Assembly (NCBI RefSeq): GCF_011683955.1
Contig: NZ_JAAQPI010000001.1
Location: 1,116,001-1,180,000 of the forward strand
Origin: Pseudomaricurvus alkylphenolicus
Lineage (GTDB): Bacteria; Pseudomonadota; Gammaproteobacteria; Pseudomonadales; Cellvibrionaceae
Length of the DNA stretch: 64,000 nucleotides
Reading direction: 5' to 3'
The translations under genes and the position numbers were made by a program. Of this stretch, positions 52,585-60,233 are shown piece by piece. The stretch's first letter is position 1. Every line of letters begins with the position of its first letter. The notes below the pieces were generated by a model. It was not told the DNA's origin. It saw nothing but the letters and a program-made list of their open reading frames with translations, and made no database searches.

Positions 52585-53595
52585 TTAAGCGTTTGAGGCT
52601 ACCGAATGGGTTCTGCGATAGTCACCGACCGTCATTCCCGTCCACAGTTTAAATGCCCGCAAAAACGGCTTGGTGTCGGTATAACCCAACAGATAAGCCA
52701 CTTCCTTGGCACTCAGGTTGGTTGACTTAAAGTGCTCCTCCGCGAAGTCCCTGCGGAAGCTATTCACCAAGTCACGAAAATTCAGGTCTTCACTATTCAA
52801 CCGTCGGCGCAGGGTGGCGGTGCTGCAGTCCAGCTGCCTGGCCAGGGCCTCAAGGCTGGGCGGATTGCCCAGATTCTTGAGCAGATAGTTGTGTACCTTG
52901 TAGGCATAGGCACCGCGATGGGCCTGCTGTTTGGACTGCCGTTCGCAATACCTCTGGTAAATACCGTACAGGTACTCGTCGCGGGTTTCGATAAAATCGT
53001 CGAGGCCGGGGCTGAGCACGGAGATGCGGTTAAAGCCCATGTCGAAGTTGACCGGGCAATCGAACAACTGCTCGTACAACGCAGCGTGCCGAGGAGCCGA
53101 ATAACTGATGTCCAGTGACCGATAGGTAATGGGCTTGCCGAACATCTGCCCGCCCATATTCATCACCAGCGCCAGGTATTCCTCCAGGCAAAACTGATAG
53201 CACAGTCCCGGTGGCAATTCTTCTTTGAGCAACATATGCCAGACATTGGGCTCTTCCTCCAGCGACAGCTGGATCATGGTGCCATACAGGGTCGGGGCGT
53301 AGGCAGCCCACAGGTTGATGGTATCGCGAAACCGCGGTGAGGCGATCATGCCCCGGCCCACCACGCCCATCTCCGACACGGTAACGGCACTGCCCAGTTC
53401 GAAACCCAGGGCCTCATCGCCGCTGAGGTTGAGCATATTGTGGATAAGGACCTGGGATTGGGCGAGGTCAATGCGGCAGCCAGGGGCATCCAGAGCCTGC
53501 GGGTGCAGCCCGGTATTGGCCAATACGGCCTCGGCGCCAATACATCGTTGCGCCATATGGGCGAGGTAATTCTTGATTTTGATGGGTTGCAGCAT
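52585..53595 (-). CDS. AraC-family regulator
   Basis: A 336-residue regulator starting MLQPIKIKNYLAHMAQRC. The N-terminal OruR-like ligand domain is followed by a C-terminal AraC domain with STATLRRRLNSEDLNFRDL and SAKEVAYLLGYTDTKPFLRAF. It is most similar to the AraC at 59088 (shared SEMG(V/L)(V/L)G, YRSLDISY / YHSLSLVY and KEVAYLLGYxDTKPFLRAFK). Both are divergent from an enzyme or membrane-protein gene, and both have 20-bp-phased direct repeats ending TCACC just upstream. It is likely the activator of the flavin oxidoreductase operon at 53732. Confidence 0.9.
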   Translation of the reverse strand: MLQPIKIKNYLAHMAQRCIGAEAVLANTGLHPQALDAPGCRIDLAQSQVLIHNMLNLSGDEALGFELGSAVTVSEMGVVGRGMIASPRFRDTINLWAAYAPTLYGTMIQLSLEEEPNVWHMLLKEELPPGLCYQFCLEEYLALVMNMGGQMFGKPITYRSLDISYSAPRHAALYEQLFDCPVNFDMGFNRISVLSPGLDDFIETRDEYLYGIYQRYCERQSKQQAHRGAYAYKVHNYLLKNLGNPPSLEALARQLDCSTATLRRRLNSEDLNFRDLVNSFRRDFAEEHFKSTNLSAKEVAYLLGYTDTKPFLRAFKLWTGMTVGDYRRTHSVASNA

Positions 53596-53606
53596 CGTTT
53601 TTTGAG

Positions 53607-53640
53607 TGAAATTGTCACCAGTTGATTGAATATATCACCA
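53607..53640. promoter_or_regulatory. AraC-type direct repeats (TGAAATTGTCACCA / TGAATATATCACCA)
   Basis: Two 14-bp repeats (53607-53620 and 53627-53640), spaced exactly 20 bp, or about two helical turns, as is usual for AraC-family sites. They lie 12-45 bp upstream of the AraC start and 92-125 bp upstream of the flavin oxidoreductase. The core AAWWNRTCACC recurs in the promoter of the sister regulator at 59088. Confidence 0.6.
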
Positions 53641-53657
53641 AAATATCATTGAGCGCA

Positions 53658-53675
53658 AAGTATGTAGGCGTACTA
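53658..53675. promoter_or_regulatory. Shared palindrome TAGTAM-N6-KTACTA, copy 3
   Basis: AAGTAT-GTAGGC-GTACTA, ending 57 bp upstream of the flavin oxidoreductase start. That is the same distance as copy 1 from the related oxidoreductase at 7390. The left half is degenerate and the right half matches fully. Confidence 0.45.
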
Positions 53676-53731
53676 TATGGATGTATTGGTAATTGATGAT
53701 AACCTTGAGCAATCAACGTGGTAACAACCCT

Positions 53732-55318
53732 ATGAGCAAACAGTACGATATGGTGGTGGTGGGTGGCGGCAGCAACAGCCTGGTCGCGGCCGCTTATATG
53801 GCCAAAGCCGGCAAGAGTGTGTTGGTGCTGGAGAAAAACGACCAGTGTGGGGGCGGTGTGGTTTCCATCGAAATCGCTCCCGGCTTTATCAACGACCCCC
53901 ACGCCAGTGGCTACTATGTGTGTATGGCCAATCCGGCCATTTCCCACGACGAACTGGGGCTGTTCGCCAAACACGGGCTGGAGTTCAAGTACTGGAAGGC
54001 GGGGTTTGCCACCATCTTCAGCGATGGCTCCCACATTACCGCCTATTCCGATCTGGACAAAACCTGCGAAGACATTGCCAAGTTCTCGCAAAAGGATGCC
54101 CAGACCTATCGCGAGTTTGCCCAGGACTGCGCTGAACTGTTGCCATTGTTGTCCCGGGGCTTCTCCACACCGCCCATGCCCACGGGTAATTTTATGACCA
54201 TGCTGGAGTCCAGCGTACTGGGGCGCAAGCTGGCGGCGTCCATGTTTATGAGCGTCTATGAAATGCTCGACCATATGTACGAATCTCCGGAAGTGAAGAT
54301 CCACATCATGAAGTGGTGTGCGGAAATGATGGAAGGGCCGGACATCAAGGGAACCGGCGTGGTCTTGTACCAGCTGTTTGGCCTGGCCCACACCTACGAC
54401 GCCGCTATCCCTGTGGGAGGATCGAGGGAGGTGACCAACGCGTTGCTGCGCTGTATCGAGTATCACGGCGGCGAGATTCGCACCGAAGCCGAAGTCACCG
54501 GCTTCAAGATTGTCTCCGGGGATGTTAAGGGAGTCTACGTTGGCGACGAGCTGATTGAGGCCCGCGACGCGGTGATAGCGAACATCCATCCCTGGCGCCT
54601 GCAGGATTTTATTCCCGAAGTGGATCCGGACGTGGCCGCCAGCGCGCGCATGGTGCATCTGAGTAACCACGGTGCCGTCAACCAGCAGTTTGCACTGACG
54701 GAGCCACCGCGCCTGAAGGCAGGCAAACAATTTGATGAAGCGCTGTGTGTGGAATTTGTGGAGAAAGACGTTGAGGCCTGTCGCCGGGTGTTTGACGAGT
54801 ATCGCTATGGTTATATTCCGAAGCACCATCTCAGCCCGCTCACCATGATCAACAGCAACCTGGATCCCTCACGGGCACCGGAGGGGCAGGCCACCATGTA
54901 TCTCTATCACTTTGCACCGCGTGAGTTGGCCGACGGGGGCCTGGAAGCCTGGGCGCGGCCGGAAAATCGCGAAGGTTTTGCCGACGCCGTACTGGAGAAC
55001 TACAAACAGTACACCACCAATATCGACAGCTCTAAAATTATTGCCCGTCATATCGAGACACCCCTGGAACACCACCGTCACTCCATGAATATGATGCACG
55101 GCGACATCTACGGCATCGGTACCACCGTGGGGCAGTTGATGGGTCGCCGGCCGACGCCGGAGTTGTCCCAGTACCAGGTGCCGGGCATTTCGTCCCTGTA
55201 TCTGGCCGGCCCGATTCAACATCCGGGCGGTACTGTGACCTTTGGTGGTCGCGCTACCGCGATGCGCATGGCCATGGATATGGACATGAACCTGAAGAGC
55301 ATTTTTGAAGCTCACTGA
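53732..55318 (+). CDS. Phytoene-desaturase-like FAD-dependent oxidoreductase (type 'GGGSNSL')
   Basis: A 528-residue flavoprotein with VVVGGGSNSLVAAAYMAKAG at residues ~8-27, the FAD Glu in LVLEKN and the C-terminal LYLAGPIQHPGGTVTFGGR. It is nearest to the protein at 7390, with the same GKSVLVLEKN.QCGGG and MMHGDI(F/Y)GIG strings. I chose ATG 53732 by alignment with that paralogue. It begins a plus-strand series: 69-residue protein (78-bp gap), enoyl-CoA hydratase homologue (14 bp) and Pyr4-like protein. It is divergent from the AraC gene at 52585, with both the TCACC repeats and the TAGTA palindrome between. Confidence 0.83.
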   Translation: MSKQYDMVVVGGGSNSLVAAAYMAKAGKSVLVLEKNDQCGGGVVSIEIAPGFINDPHASGYYVCMANPAISHDELGLFAKHGLEFKYWKAGFATIFSDGSHITAYSDLDKTCEDIAKFSQKDAQTYREFAQDCAELLPLLSRGFSTPPMPTGNFMTMLESSVLGRKLAASMFMSVYEMLDHMYESPEVKIHIMKWCAEMMEGPDIKGTGVVLYQLFGLAHTYDAAIPVGGSREVTNALLRCIEYHGGEIRTEAEVTGFKIVSGDVKGVYVGDELIEARDAVIANIHPWRLQDFIPEVDPDVAASARMVHLSNHGAVNQQFALTEPPRLKAGKQFDEALCVEFVEKDVEACRRVFDEYRYGYIPKHHLSPLTMINSNLDPSRAPEGQATMYLYHFAPRELADGGLEAWARPENREGFADAVLENYKQYTTNIDSSKIIARHIETPLEHHRHSMNMMHGDIYGIGTTVGQLMGRRPTPELSQYQVPGISSLYLAGPIQHPGGTVTFGGRATAMRMAMDMDMNLKSIFEAH

Positions 55319-55396
55319 GTTCTTTGTCACTTAGAACGGCCTTGAGCTTTATCACATAGACAGCCTTGAGCTTTGCCACCTAAAGAGGATAACACC

Positions 55397-55606
55397 ATGA
55401 AACTCTACGCTAGCGATAACTCCGACCTGATGGAAGTCAGCAAGATCTCCAAAGACGACAACAACCTGGTGGTGGAAGGCACCATCATGGGCGCCATGCC
55501 CATTCGCGCTGTAGTCAAACCGGCCGAAGTGCGCAGTGTGTTTAAAGTCATGTCCATCGGCACACTGTTCCACGCCATCTCCATGATGTTTCGTCCTTCC
55601 CGCTGA
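55397..55606 (+). CDS. Small conserved-looking protein, unknown function
   Basis: A 69-residue protein with a mixed N-terminal half (LMEVSKISKDDNNLVVEGTI) and a more hydrophobic C-terminal half (VFKVMSIGTLFHAISMMF). It has no signal peptide, and AAGAGGA precedes ATG 55397. It is tightly placed between the flavin oxidoreductase and the enoyl-CoA hydratase homologue (14-bp gap), so co-expression is very likely. I do not recognise the family; a small accessory or substrate-tethering protein for the flavoenzyme is one possibility, stated only as a guess. Confidence 0.65.
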   Translation: MKLYASDNSDLMEVSKISKDDNNLVVEGTIMGAMPIRAVVKPAEVRSVFKVMSIGTLFHAISMMFRPSR

Positions 55607-55620
55607 TTGGAGCATTACCC

Positions 55621-56415
55621 GTGAACGGTGAATATCAGACCCTGAAGCTGGAGCAACAGGGGACGATCGCCTCCCTGACGCTCAATCGTCCCGATAAACT
55701 CAACCTAATCGACGGGCTGGCGCACGATGAGGTTCATCATGCGCTGGAGGCACTAAAGTCTAATACGGAACTGCGGGCCATTGTTATAGCTGCAGAGGGT
55801 AAATGTTTTTCAGCCGGCGGTGATTTTGAATTGATGCTGGAGGTAAACAAAAGCCCGCAGCTCAACAGCAACACAGCCCGTAACGCCGTGGGGATTATTC
55901 AGGCGCTGACGCATATCAGCGTTCCAGTAATAGCCGCTGTGCAGGGGGATGCCATTGGTTTTGGTGCGTCTCTGGCGTTTGGCTGCGATATTGTTGTCGC
56001 CAACCGCAACGCCCGTTTTGCTGATCCTCACGTATTGGTGGGCCTCGCTGCCGGGGACGGCGGTTGTCTGTTCTGGCCCCAGGCGGCGGGAATCCTGCGA
56101 GCCAAACGCTATCTGTTGACCGGTGACTATCTGCAGGCCGACAAAGCCTATGAATTTGGTCTGGTGACGGATCTGGTGGATTACGCGGAAGACGCTCTAC
56201 CGCTGGCCAACAGGATAGCTGAAAAAATTGCGGCATTGGCACCCCTGGCCGTGCAGGGTACCAAACGCAGTCTTAACACCATTATGCAGCACCGGGCGGC
56301 GGAGGTGGTTGAGCAAGCGGCGTTGTATGAGCAGCAGACGATGGCTTCCGGCGATCTAGTCGAAGCGGTAACGGCCATTCAGGAAAAACGTTCGTCGGTG
56401 TTTGATGGCACTTAG
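55621..56415 (+). CDS. Crotonase-fold protein lacking both hydratase glutamates
   Basis: A 264-residue enoyl-CoA hydratase/isomerase homologue starting at GTG 55621. The fold motifs are clear (CFSAGGDFELM for the oxyanion region, GFGASLAFGCD, GDGGCLFWP). The two catalytic glutamates of true hydratases are absent: S117 and H137 occupy the positions of E117 and E137 in the paralogue at 13365. It could be an isomerase, hydrolase, cyclase-like or decarboxylase variant, or act as a binding protein, as in several divergent crotonases. It lies in the flavin oxidoreductase / 69-residue protein / Pyr4-like operon. Confidence 0.85.
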   Translation: MNGEYQTLKLEQQGTIASLTLNRPDKLNLIDGLAHDEVHHALEALKSNTELRAIVIAAEGKCFSAGGDFELMLEVNKSPQLNSNTARNAVGIIQALTHISVPVIAAVQGDAIGFGASLAFGCDIVVANRNARFADPHVLVGLAAGDGGCLFWPQAAGILRAKRYLLTGDYLQADKAYEFGLVTDLVDYAEDALPLANRIAEKIAALAPLAVQGTKRSLNTIMQHRAAEVVEQAALYEQQTMASGDLVEAVTAIQEKRSSVFDGT

Positions 56416-56501
56416 TACCCGGAAGGGGCCGAAGGCCGATCGAGGTCTCCGACCCAATGCCACTACCTTGCCAAAAACGATATTCTATCTTAGGACGAAA
56501 C

Positions 56502-57242
56502 ATGTCGGAAGTGATCTCCATCTACGATGTCACCACCACACTGGCCAATATCGATGCCAATAAGGCACGTCTGTTTGTGTTTGGGGGATTGGCCTTGATC
56601 TGTAACTTTATCTACTTTGGGGCGGGCATCTATCAGGGGTTCAAACACAAGGTATTCAGTATGCCGGTGTGTGCGACCCTGATTTTTATTCCTCACGATC
56701 TCCTGTATCTGATGATGTTTGACAAGTGGTTCAACGTCTACGACCACTGGTTCTGCCAGCTGTTTTGGGTGGGGTTGATCATTACCAATCTGGAAGAGTT
56801 TCTGTTTTTGTATCTGACCCTGAAGTACGGTCGCAAGGAGCTGATGCCCCAGGTGTCTCAGCGTACCTTTCAAACATTGGTGCTACTGGGCCTGGCTGGA
56901 GTATTCGTGGCTTGGTATGCGATCAAGTCGGTGCTGGCCGATGAGTTGTGGTTGTTTACCTTTGGCTGGACAGTGTGGTTCTGTATTCCGTTTGTGATCC
57001 CCATGATGTTGCGTCGTAACTCTGCTGTGGGTAACTCGACGCTGATGTGGGGCGCGTATATCGGCATGGCGCTTTGCTATTGGGCGGCCGTGTGGCCACT
57101 GGCACCGTTCTTCCGGTCACCGGCCTGGTTGGCGTTGGGGGCTTTGGTGGTGGTTTGGGCCCTGGCGGTGATTGTGGTGATGAAAAAGCTCCAAAGCGGG
57201 TCGCCGGTCAAGGACTTGGGTGCCGTGGCTGCAGCGTCTTAA
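56502..57242 (+). CDS. Seven-helix membrane protein, PaxB/Pyr4 terpene-cyclase-like (paralogue 4)
   Basis: A 246-residue membrane protein with about seven helices: VFSMPVCATLIFIPHDLLYL (H65-D66), the acidic EEFLFLYLTLKYGRKELMP and the late VWPLAPFFRSPAWLALGAL. The KYGRKEL.P.VSQR segment is shared almost letter for letter with paralogue 2 at 41148. TAGGACG precedes ATG 56502. It is 86 bp downstream of the crotonase-fold gene and last in the plus-strand series starting with the flavin oxidoreductase. As at 16 kb, a Pyr4-like protein and a phytoene-desaturase-like flavoenzyme share one transcription unit. Confidence 0.5.
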   Translation: MSEVISIYDVTTTLANIDANKARLFVFGGLALICNFIYFGAGIYQGFKHKVFSMPVCATLIFIPHDLLYLMMFDKWFNVYDHWFCQLFWVGLIITNLEEFLFLYLTLKYGRKELMPQVSQRTFQTLVLLGLAGVFVAWYAIKSVLADELWLFTFGWTVWFCIPFVIPMMLRRNSAVGNSTLMWGAYIGMALCYWAAVWPLAPFFRSPAWLALGALVVVWALAVIVVMKKLQSGSPVKDLGAVAAAS

Positions 57243-57684
57243 TACCAGCTCGCGGAGGAACTGGATCGAGAAAGCTGGACGGCGATATTCATTTTTCACA
57301 ATGCGCTAAGCCCTTATAAGAAGAAGTTTCGTCCAAAACTGAAGGGACTACCCGTAGTGGATGTCGAGTCCCGGCTGGCTTCGTCACTGTCAGGGGATTT
57401 CAACCGCTTATTCATGGGCCATTGTCATTGAGTGGATAGCGTTAAGTGGTCGAAATTCAAATCCTCTTCGACTAAGAATATAGTAAATATCATTATAATA
57501 TTGATGATTTCATTGGCCGCGAAACAGCTGGAATAACACGCAAACCTCTACGGAGCATGCCGAGTCTGAATGACGCGATTAACATCTGGAGTGGCGCATT
57601 TAGGTCTGTGAATGGCGCAGAAGTGGCGCGATTAACGTATTCGTGCCATTATTGCGCCATTCAGATCGCTAAAATGGCGCCAAA
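57243..57684. other. 442-bp intergenic stretch before the Fic gene
   Basis: No gene is supported. A 37-codon open stretch on the plus strand ending at 57431 (containing LPVVDVESRLASSLSG) looks protein-like and may be the tail of a lost gene, but no family is recognised. The last 80 bp hold TGGCGC-rich inverted repeats before the Fic start. Confidence 0.35.
57610..57682. promoter_or_regulatory. TGGCGC-rich inverted repeats before the Fic gene (putative operator)
   Basis: GAATGGCGCA at 57610-57619 pairs with TGCGCCATTC at 57653-57662 (10-bp perfect arms). A further palindrome TGGCGCCA lies at 57675-57682, touching the start codon region, with extra TGGCGC copies around. As the Fic protein carries an N-terminal winged-helix-like segment, autoregulation through these sites is plausible (inference). 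Confidence 0.5.
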
Positions 57685-59049
57685 ATGAGTTCTGTTTCAA
57701 AGGTACACGCCAGCATTCTTGCGGCCGAAGAGCCAATTTCCCTGGCTGAATTGCAGAGCCTTCATCCAGATGTGGCTCGAAGAACCCTGCAAAGGTGGCT
57801 GAGCCGGCTTGTCACTGAAGGCAAGCTCGTCGCCATTGGGGCAGGGAGATCAAGGCGCTACACACCGGTGCAAGAAAACGATTCGGTCGAGGTCGCTGAA
57901 TCATTGCCGACTGCTATTCCCCTGTCGGCGGACAGTAAAGACATCCTGCAGTATATCGGGTTGCCTGTTGAATCCCGCAATCCCGTTGGCTATCAGCGAG
58001 ACTTTCTCGATGCTTATCAGCCGAACCATACCTATTATTTGCCTGAGCCCATTCGGCGCCAGTTGGCTCGTATGGGGGACACGCGTCAGTCATCGCAACC
58101 TGCCGGCACTTATGGAAGGGCCATCCTGTCTCGGTTATTGATTGATCTTTCGTGGGCTTCGAGTCAGTTGGAAGGCAATACCTATAGCCGTCTGGATACG
58201 TTGGAGTTGATCGAACATGGAAGGGCTGCGACAGGTAAGGCGGCGATTGAAACCCAGATGATTCTGAATCACAAGGCGGCTATTGAGCTGCTGGTCGAGG
58301 GCGCGGAGGTTGTTGATTTCAACCGCTACACCATCCTGAACCTTCACAGTGCCTTGTCTGAGAACTTACTGCCAAATCCTTCGGATGAGGGGCGTATACG
58401 TCAGCACTCTGTGGAGATAGGGAGCAGTGTCTTTCGTCCTTTGTCGGGCGAGCCACTGATATCAGATTTGTTGGATCTCTTTTTGCACAAGGCACAGCAA
58501 ATCAAAGACCCCTTTGAGCAATCGTTTTTCACTATGGTTCATATGCCGTATCTGCAACCTTTTGCAGATGTAAATAAACGAGTTTCTCGCCTGGCGGCAA
58601 ATATTCCGCTGATTCGCGCTAACTTGTGTCCATTAACTTTTGTTGACGTGCCGGTAGAGATTTACAGCAGGGCGATGTTGGGTGTCTATGAAATGACTCG
58701 CATAGAGTTGTTGCGTGACCTTTATCTGTGGGCCTATGAACGCTCAACTCAAGAGTATTTGGCCATCAAGCAACAGCTTGTCGCTCCCGACCCTGTTCGG
58801 TTGCAATACCGGGAGGAAATCAAGGCTGCAGTGCGTCAGGTGGTGCTGCGCCCTGATGTTGATCCAGTGACTCTACTGGAAGAAGTGTTGGATAGAGATA
58901 TCCAGCAAGTGCAACGCACTAATCTCTCGGCGTTGATTATCGAGGAATTGAGGCGTTTGCACGAAGGCGTATTGGCTCGTTATGGGCTTCGACCGTCTGA
59001 GTTTCAAAAGTGGAGGGCATTACAATTCGAAGGATTACACCCACAGTGA
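57685..59049 (+). CDS. Fic-domain protein with N-terminal HTH; catalytic His replaced
   Basis: A 454-residue protein. Residues ~5-60 look like a winged helix (SLAELQSLHPDVARRTLQRW, then GRSRRYT). A Fic fold follows, with the N-terminal inhibitory-helix motif SSQLEGN (S159...E163-G164) and a Fic core reading QPFADVNKRVSR at 291-302. The canonical core is HPFx(D/E)GNGRxxR; here His is Gln and the GNG is VNK. That removes the general base needed for AMP transfer, though the Pro-Phe, Asn and Arg remain. Such NKR-type Fic proteins exist as a subgroup, so this may be a regulator or a different transferase instead of a broken gene. It stands alone, flanked by metabolic modules. Confidence 0.8.
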   Translation: MSSVSKVHASILAAEEPISLAELQSLHPDVARRTLQRWLSRLVTEGKLVAIGAGRSRRYTPVQENDSVEVAESLPTAIPLSADSKDILQYIGLPVESRNPVGYQRDFLDAYQPNHTYYLPEPIRRQLARMGDTRQSSQPAGTYGRAILSRLLIDLSWASSQLEGNTYSRLDTLELIEHGRAATGKAAIETQMILNHKAAIELLVEGAEVVDFNRYTILNLHSALSENLLPNPSDEGRIRQHSVEIGSSVFRPLSGEPLISDLLDLFLHKAQQIKDPFEQSFFTMVHMPYLQPFADVNKRVSRLAANIPLIRANLCPLTFVDVPVEIYSRAMLGVYEMTRIELLRDLYLWAYERSTQEYLAIKQQLVAPDPVRLQYREEIKAAVRQVVLRPDVDPVTLLEEVLDRDIQQVQRTNLSALIIEELRRLHEGVLARYGLRPSEFQKWRALQFEGLHPQ

Positions 59050-59087
59050 GCCTTTCGAACGGCAGATAGAAGCTTGAGCCTGTGGGG

Positions 59088-60089
59088 CTACGGGGACGTT
59101 CTCTGGTATTCCCCAATAGTCATCCCCGTCCACCCCTTAAACGCCCGCAAAAACGGCTTGGTGTCCTGATAACCAAGCAAGTAAGCCACTTCCTTTGCGC
59201 GCAAACCGCCACTGGTCAAATTTTGCCGGGCAAAGTCCTGACGGAACTCGGCCAGCAGCTGTCGAAAGCAGGTGCCTTCTTCCTGCAGCCGACGCTTCAG
59301 TGTTCGTACGCTCATGCCCAGACTGTCAGCGGCGGCTTCCACCGCTGGCGTCTGGCCGAGGCCTTTCAACAGGTAGTTGTGAATTCGATAGGAAACCTGG
59401 TTGTCCTCACCTTCTCTTTTTGAGAGACGACTGCAATACTGGCGATAAACGCCATAGAGATAATCGTCCCGCGTAACCAACGGAGTGTCCAATTGTGGCG
59501 CCGCAACCGCCAGGCAGTTGCGGGGCGCGTTGAATTCCACTGAGCAGTCGAACAAACCCGAGTAGAGCGCGTGGTGTTTGGGAGGATCATAAACCAGCGA
59601 CAGGCTGTGGTACTGGACCGGGGCGTGGGACATAGAATTTCCCAGGCTATAGGCCATGGCCAGGTATTCCTCCAGGCAGAAGCGGTAACCCAACCCTCTG
59701 GTCAGGTCTTCGTCCATAAATAACAGCCAGGGTGAACGACCGTCACTTTCCTGTACCGACAGCTGCATATGGGTGCCATACAGCGAGGCAGCGTAGGTCT
59801 GCCAAAGTGTAATCGTGTGCCGAAAAGAGGGTGCGGCCACCATGGCGTGCCCCAGTAATCCCATCTCGCTGATATCGGTGGCGGCGCCCAGCTCGAAGCC
59901 CAGTGCCTCGTTTTCCGTGAGAGCGACCATATTGCGGATCAAGGCCTGGGATTGCACCGCACTGATGGTGGTATGTCGCAGGTTCAGTTCCTTGACCGTC
60001 AGGCCCGTATTGGCGAGCACCTGATTTGCATCGTGCCCCAGCCGCGCCATGGCCTTGATGTAGCCGATAACTCTCTGTGGCTGCAGCAC
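59088..60089 (-). CDS. AraC-family regulator
   Basis: A 333-residue regulator starting MLQPQRVIGYIKAMARLG, with the OruR-like ligand domain and the AraC domain (SVRTLKRRLQEEGTCFRQL, RAKEVAYLLGYQDTKPFLRAF). It is the sister of the AraC at 52585. It is divergent from the AveC-like gene at 60234. The region between carries two TTGGCCCAAA...TCACC direct repeats phased by 20 bp and one TAGTAM-N6-KTACTA palindrome. It most likely activates the AveC-like/PPPSP pair in response to a small molecule. Confidence 0.9.
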   Translation of the reverse strand: MLQPQRVIGYIKAMARLGHDANQVLANTGLTVKELNLRHTTISAVQSQALIRNMVALTENEALGFELGAATDISEMGLLGHAMVAAPSFRHTITLWQTYAASLYGTHMQLSVQESDGRSPWLLFMDEDLTRGLGYRFCLEEYLAMAYSLGNSMSHAPVQYHSLSLVYDPPKHHALYSGLFDCSVEFNAPRNCLAVAAPQLDTPLVTRDDYLYGVYRQYCSRLSKREGEDNQVSYRIHNYLLKGLGQTPAVEAAADSLGMSVRTLKRRLQEEGTCFRQLLAEFRQDFARQNLTSGGLRAKEVAYLLGYQDTKPFLRAFKGWTGMTIGEYQRTSP

Positions 60090-60122
60090 TATTCTACCTC
60101 TCCGTCAGTTAACCATTGCGAC

Positions 60123-60160
60123 TTGGCCCAAATCGTCACCTCTTGGCCCAAAATATCACC
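60123..60160. promoter_or_regulatory. AraC-type direct repeats (TTGGCCCAAATCGTCACC / TTGGCCCAAAATATCACC)
   Basis: Two 18-bp repeats at 60123-60140 and 60143-60160 with a 20-bp period, 34-71 bp upstream of the AraC start and 74-111 bp upstream of the AveC-like start. The 3' core AAWWNRTCACC equals that of the repeats at 53607, where the sister regulator is encoded. Confidence 0.65.
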
Positions 60161-60178
60161 GTTCATGAATGGAGAATA

Positions 60179-60196
60179 TAGTACATAAGATTACTA
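60179..60196. promoter_or_regulatory. Shared palindrome TAGTAM-N6-KTACTA, copy 4
   Basis: TAGTAC-ATAAGA-TTACTA, ending 38 bp upstream of the AveC-like start at 60234. The right part AAGATTACTA is identical to the perfect copy at 14191. Confidence 0.55.
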
Positions 60197-60233
60197 TATG
60201 GAAGAGAATTTAAATGGTTCGGTAACTTCAACA

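Noticed and set aside
7390-55318. A carotenoid biosynthesis cluster
   Set aside because: The flavoenzymes resemble phytoene desaturases and two proteins resemble CrtC, but no geranylgeranyl diphosphate synthase, phytoene synthase or lycopene cyclase gene is found.
15364-57242. Pyr4-like proteins as microbial rhodopsins
   Set aside because: Size and seven helices would fit and flavoenzymes resembling carotenoid desaturases are near, but no Lys for retinal attachment is present in the last helix and the rhodopsin helix-3 pattern is missing.
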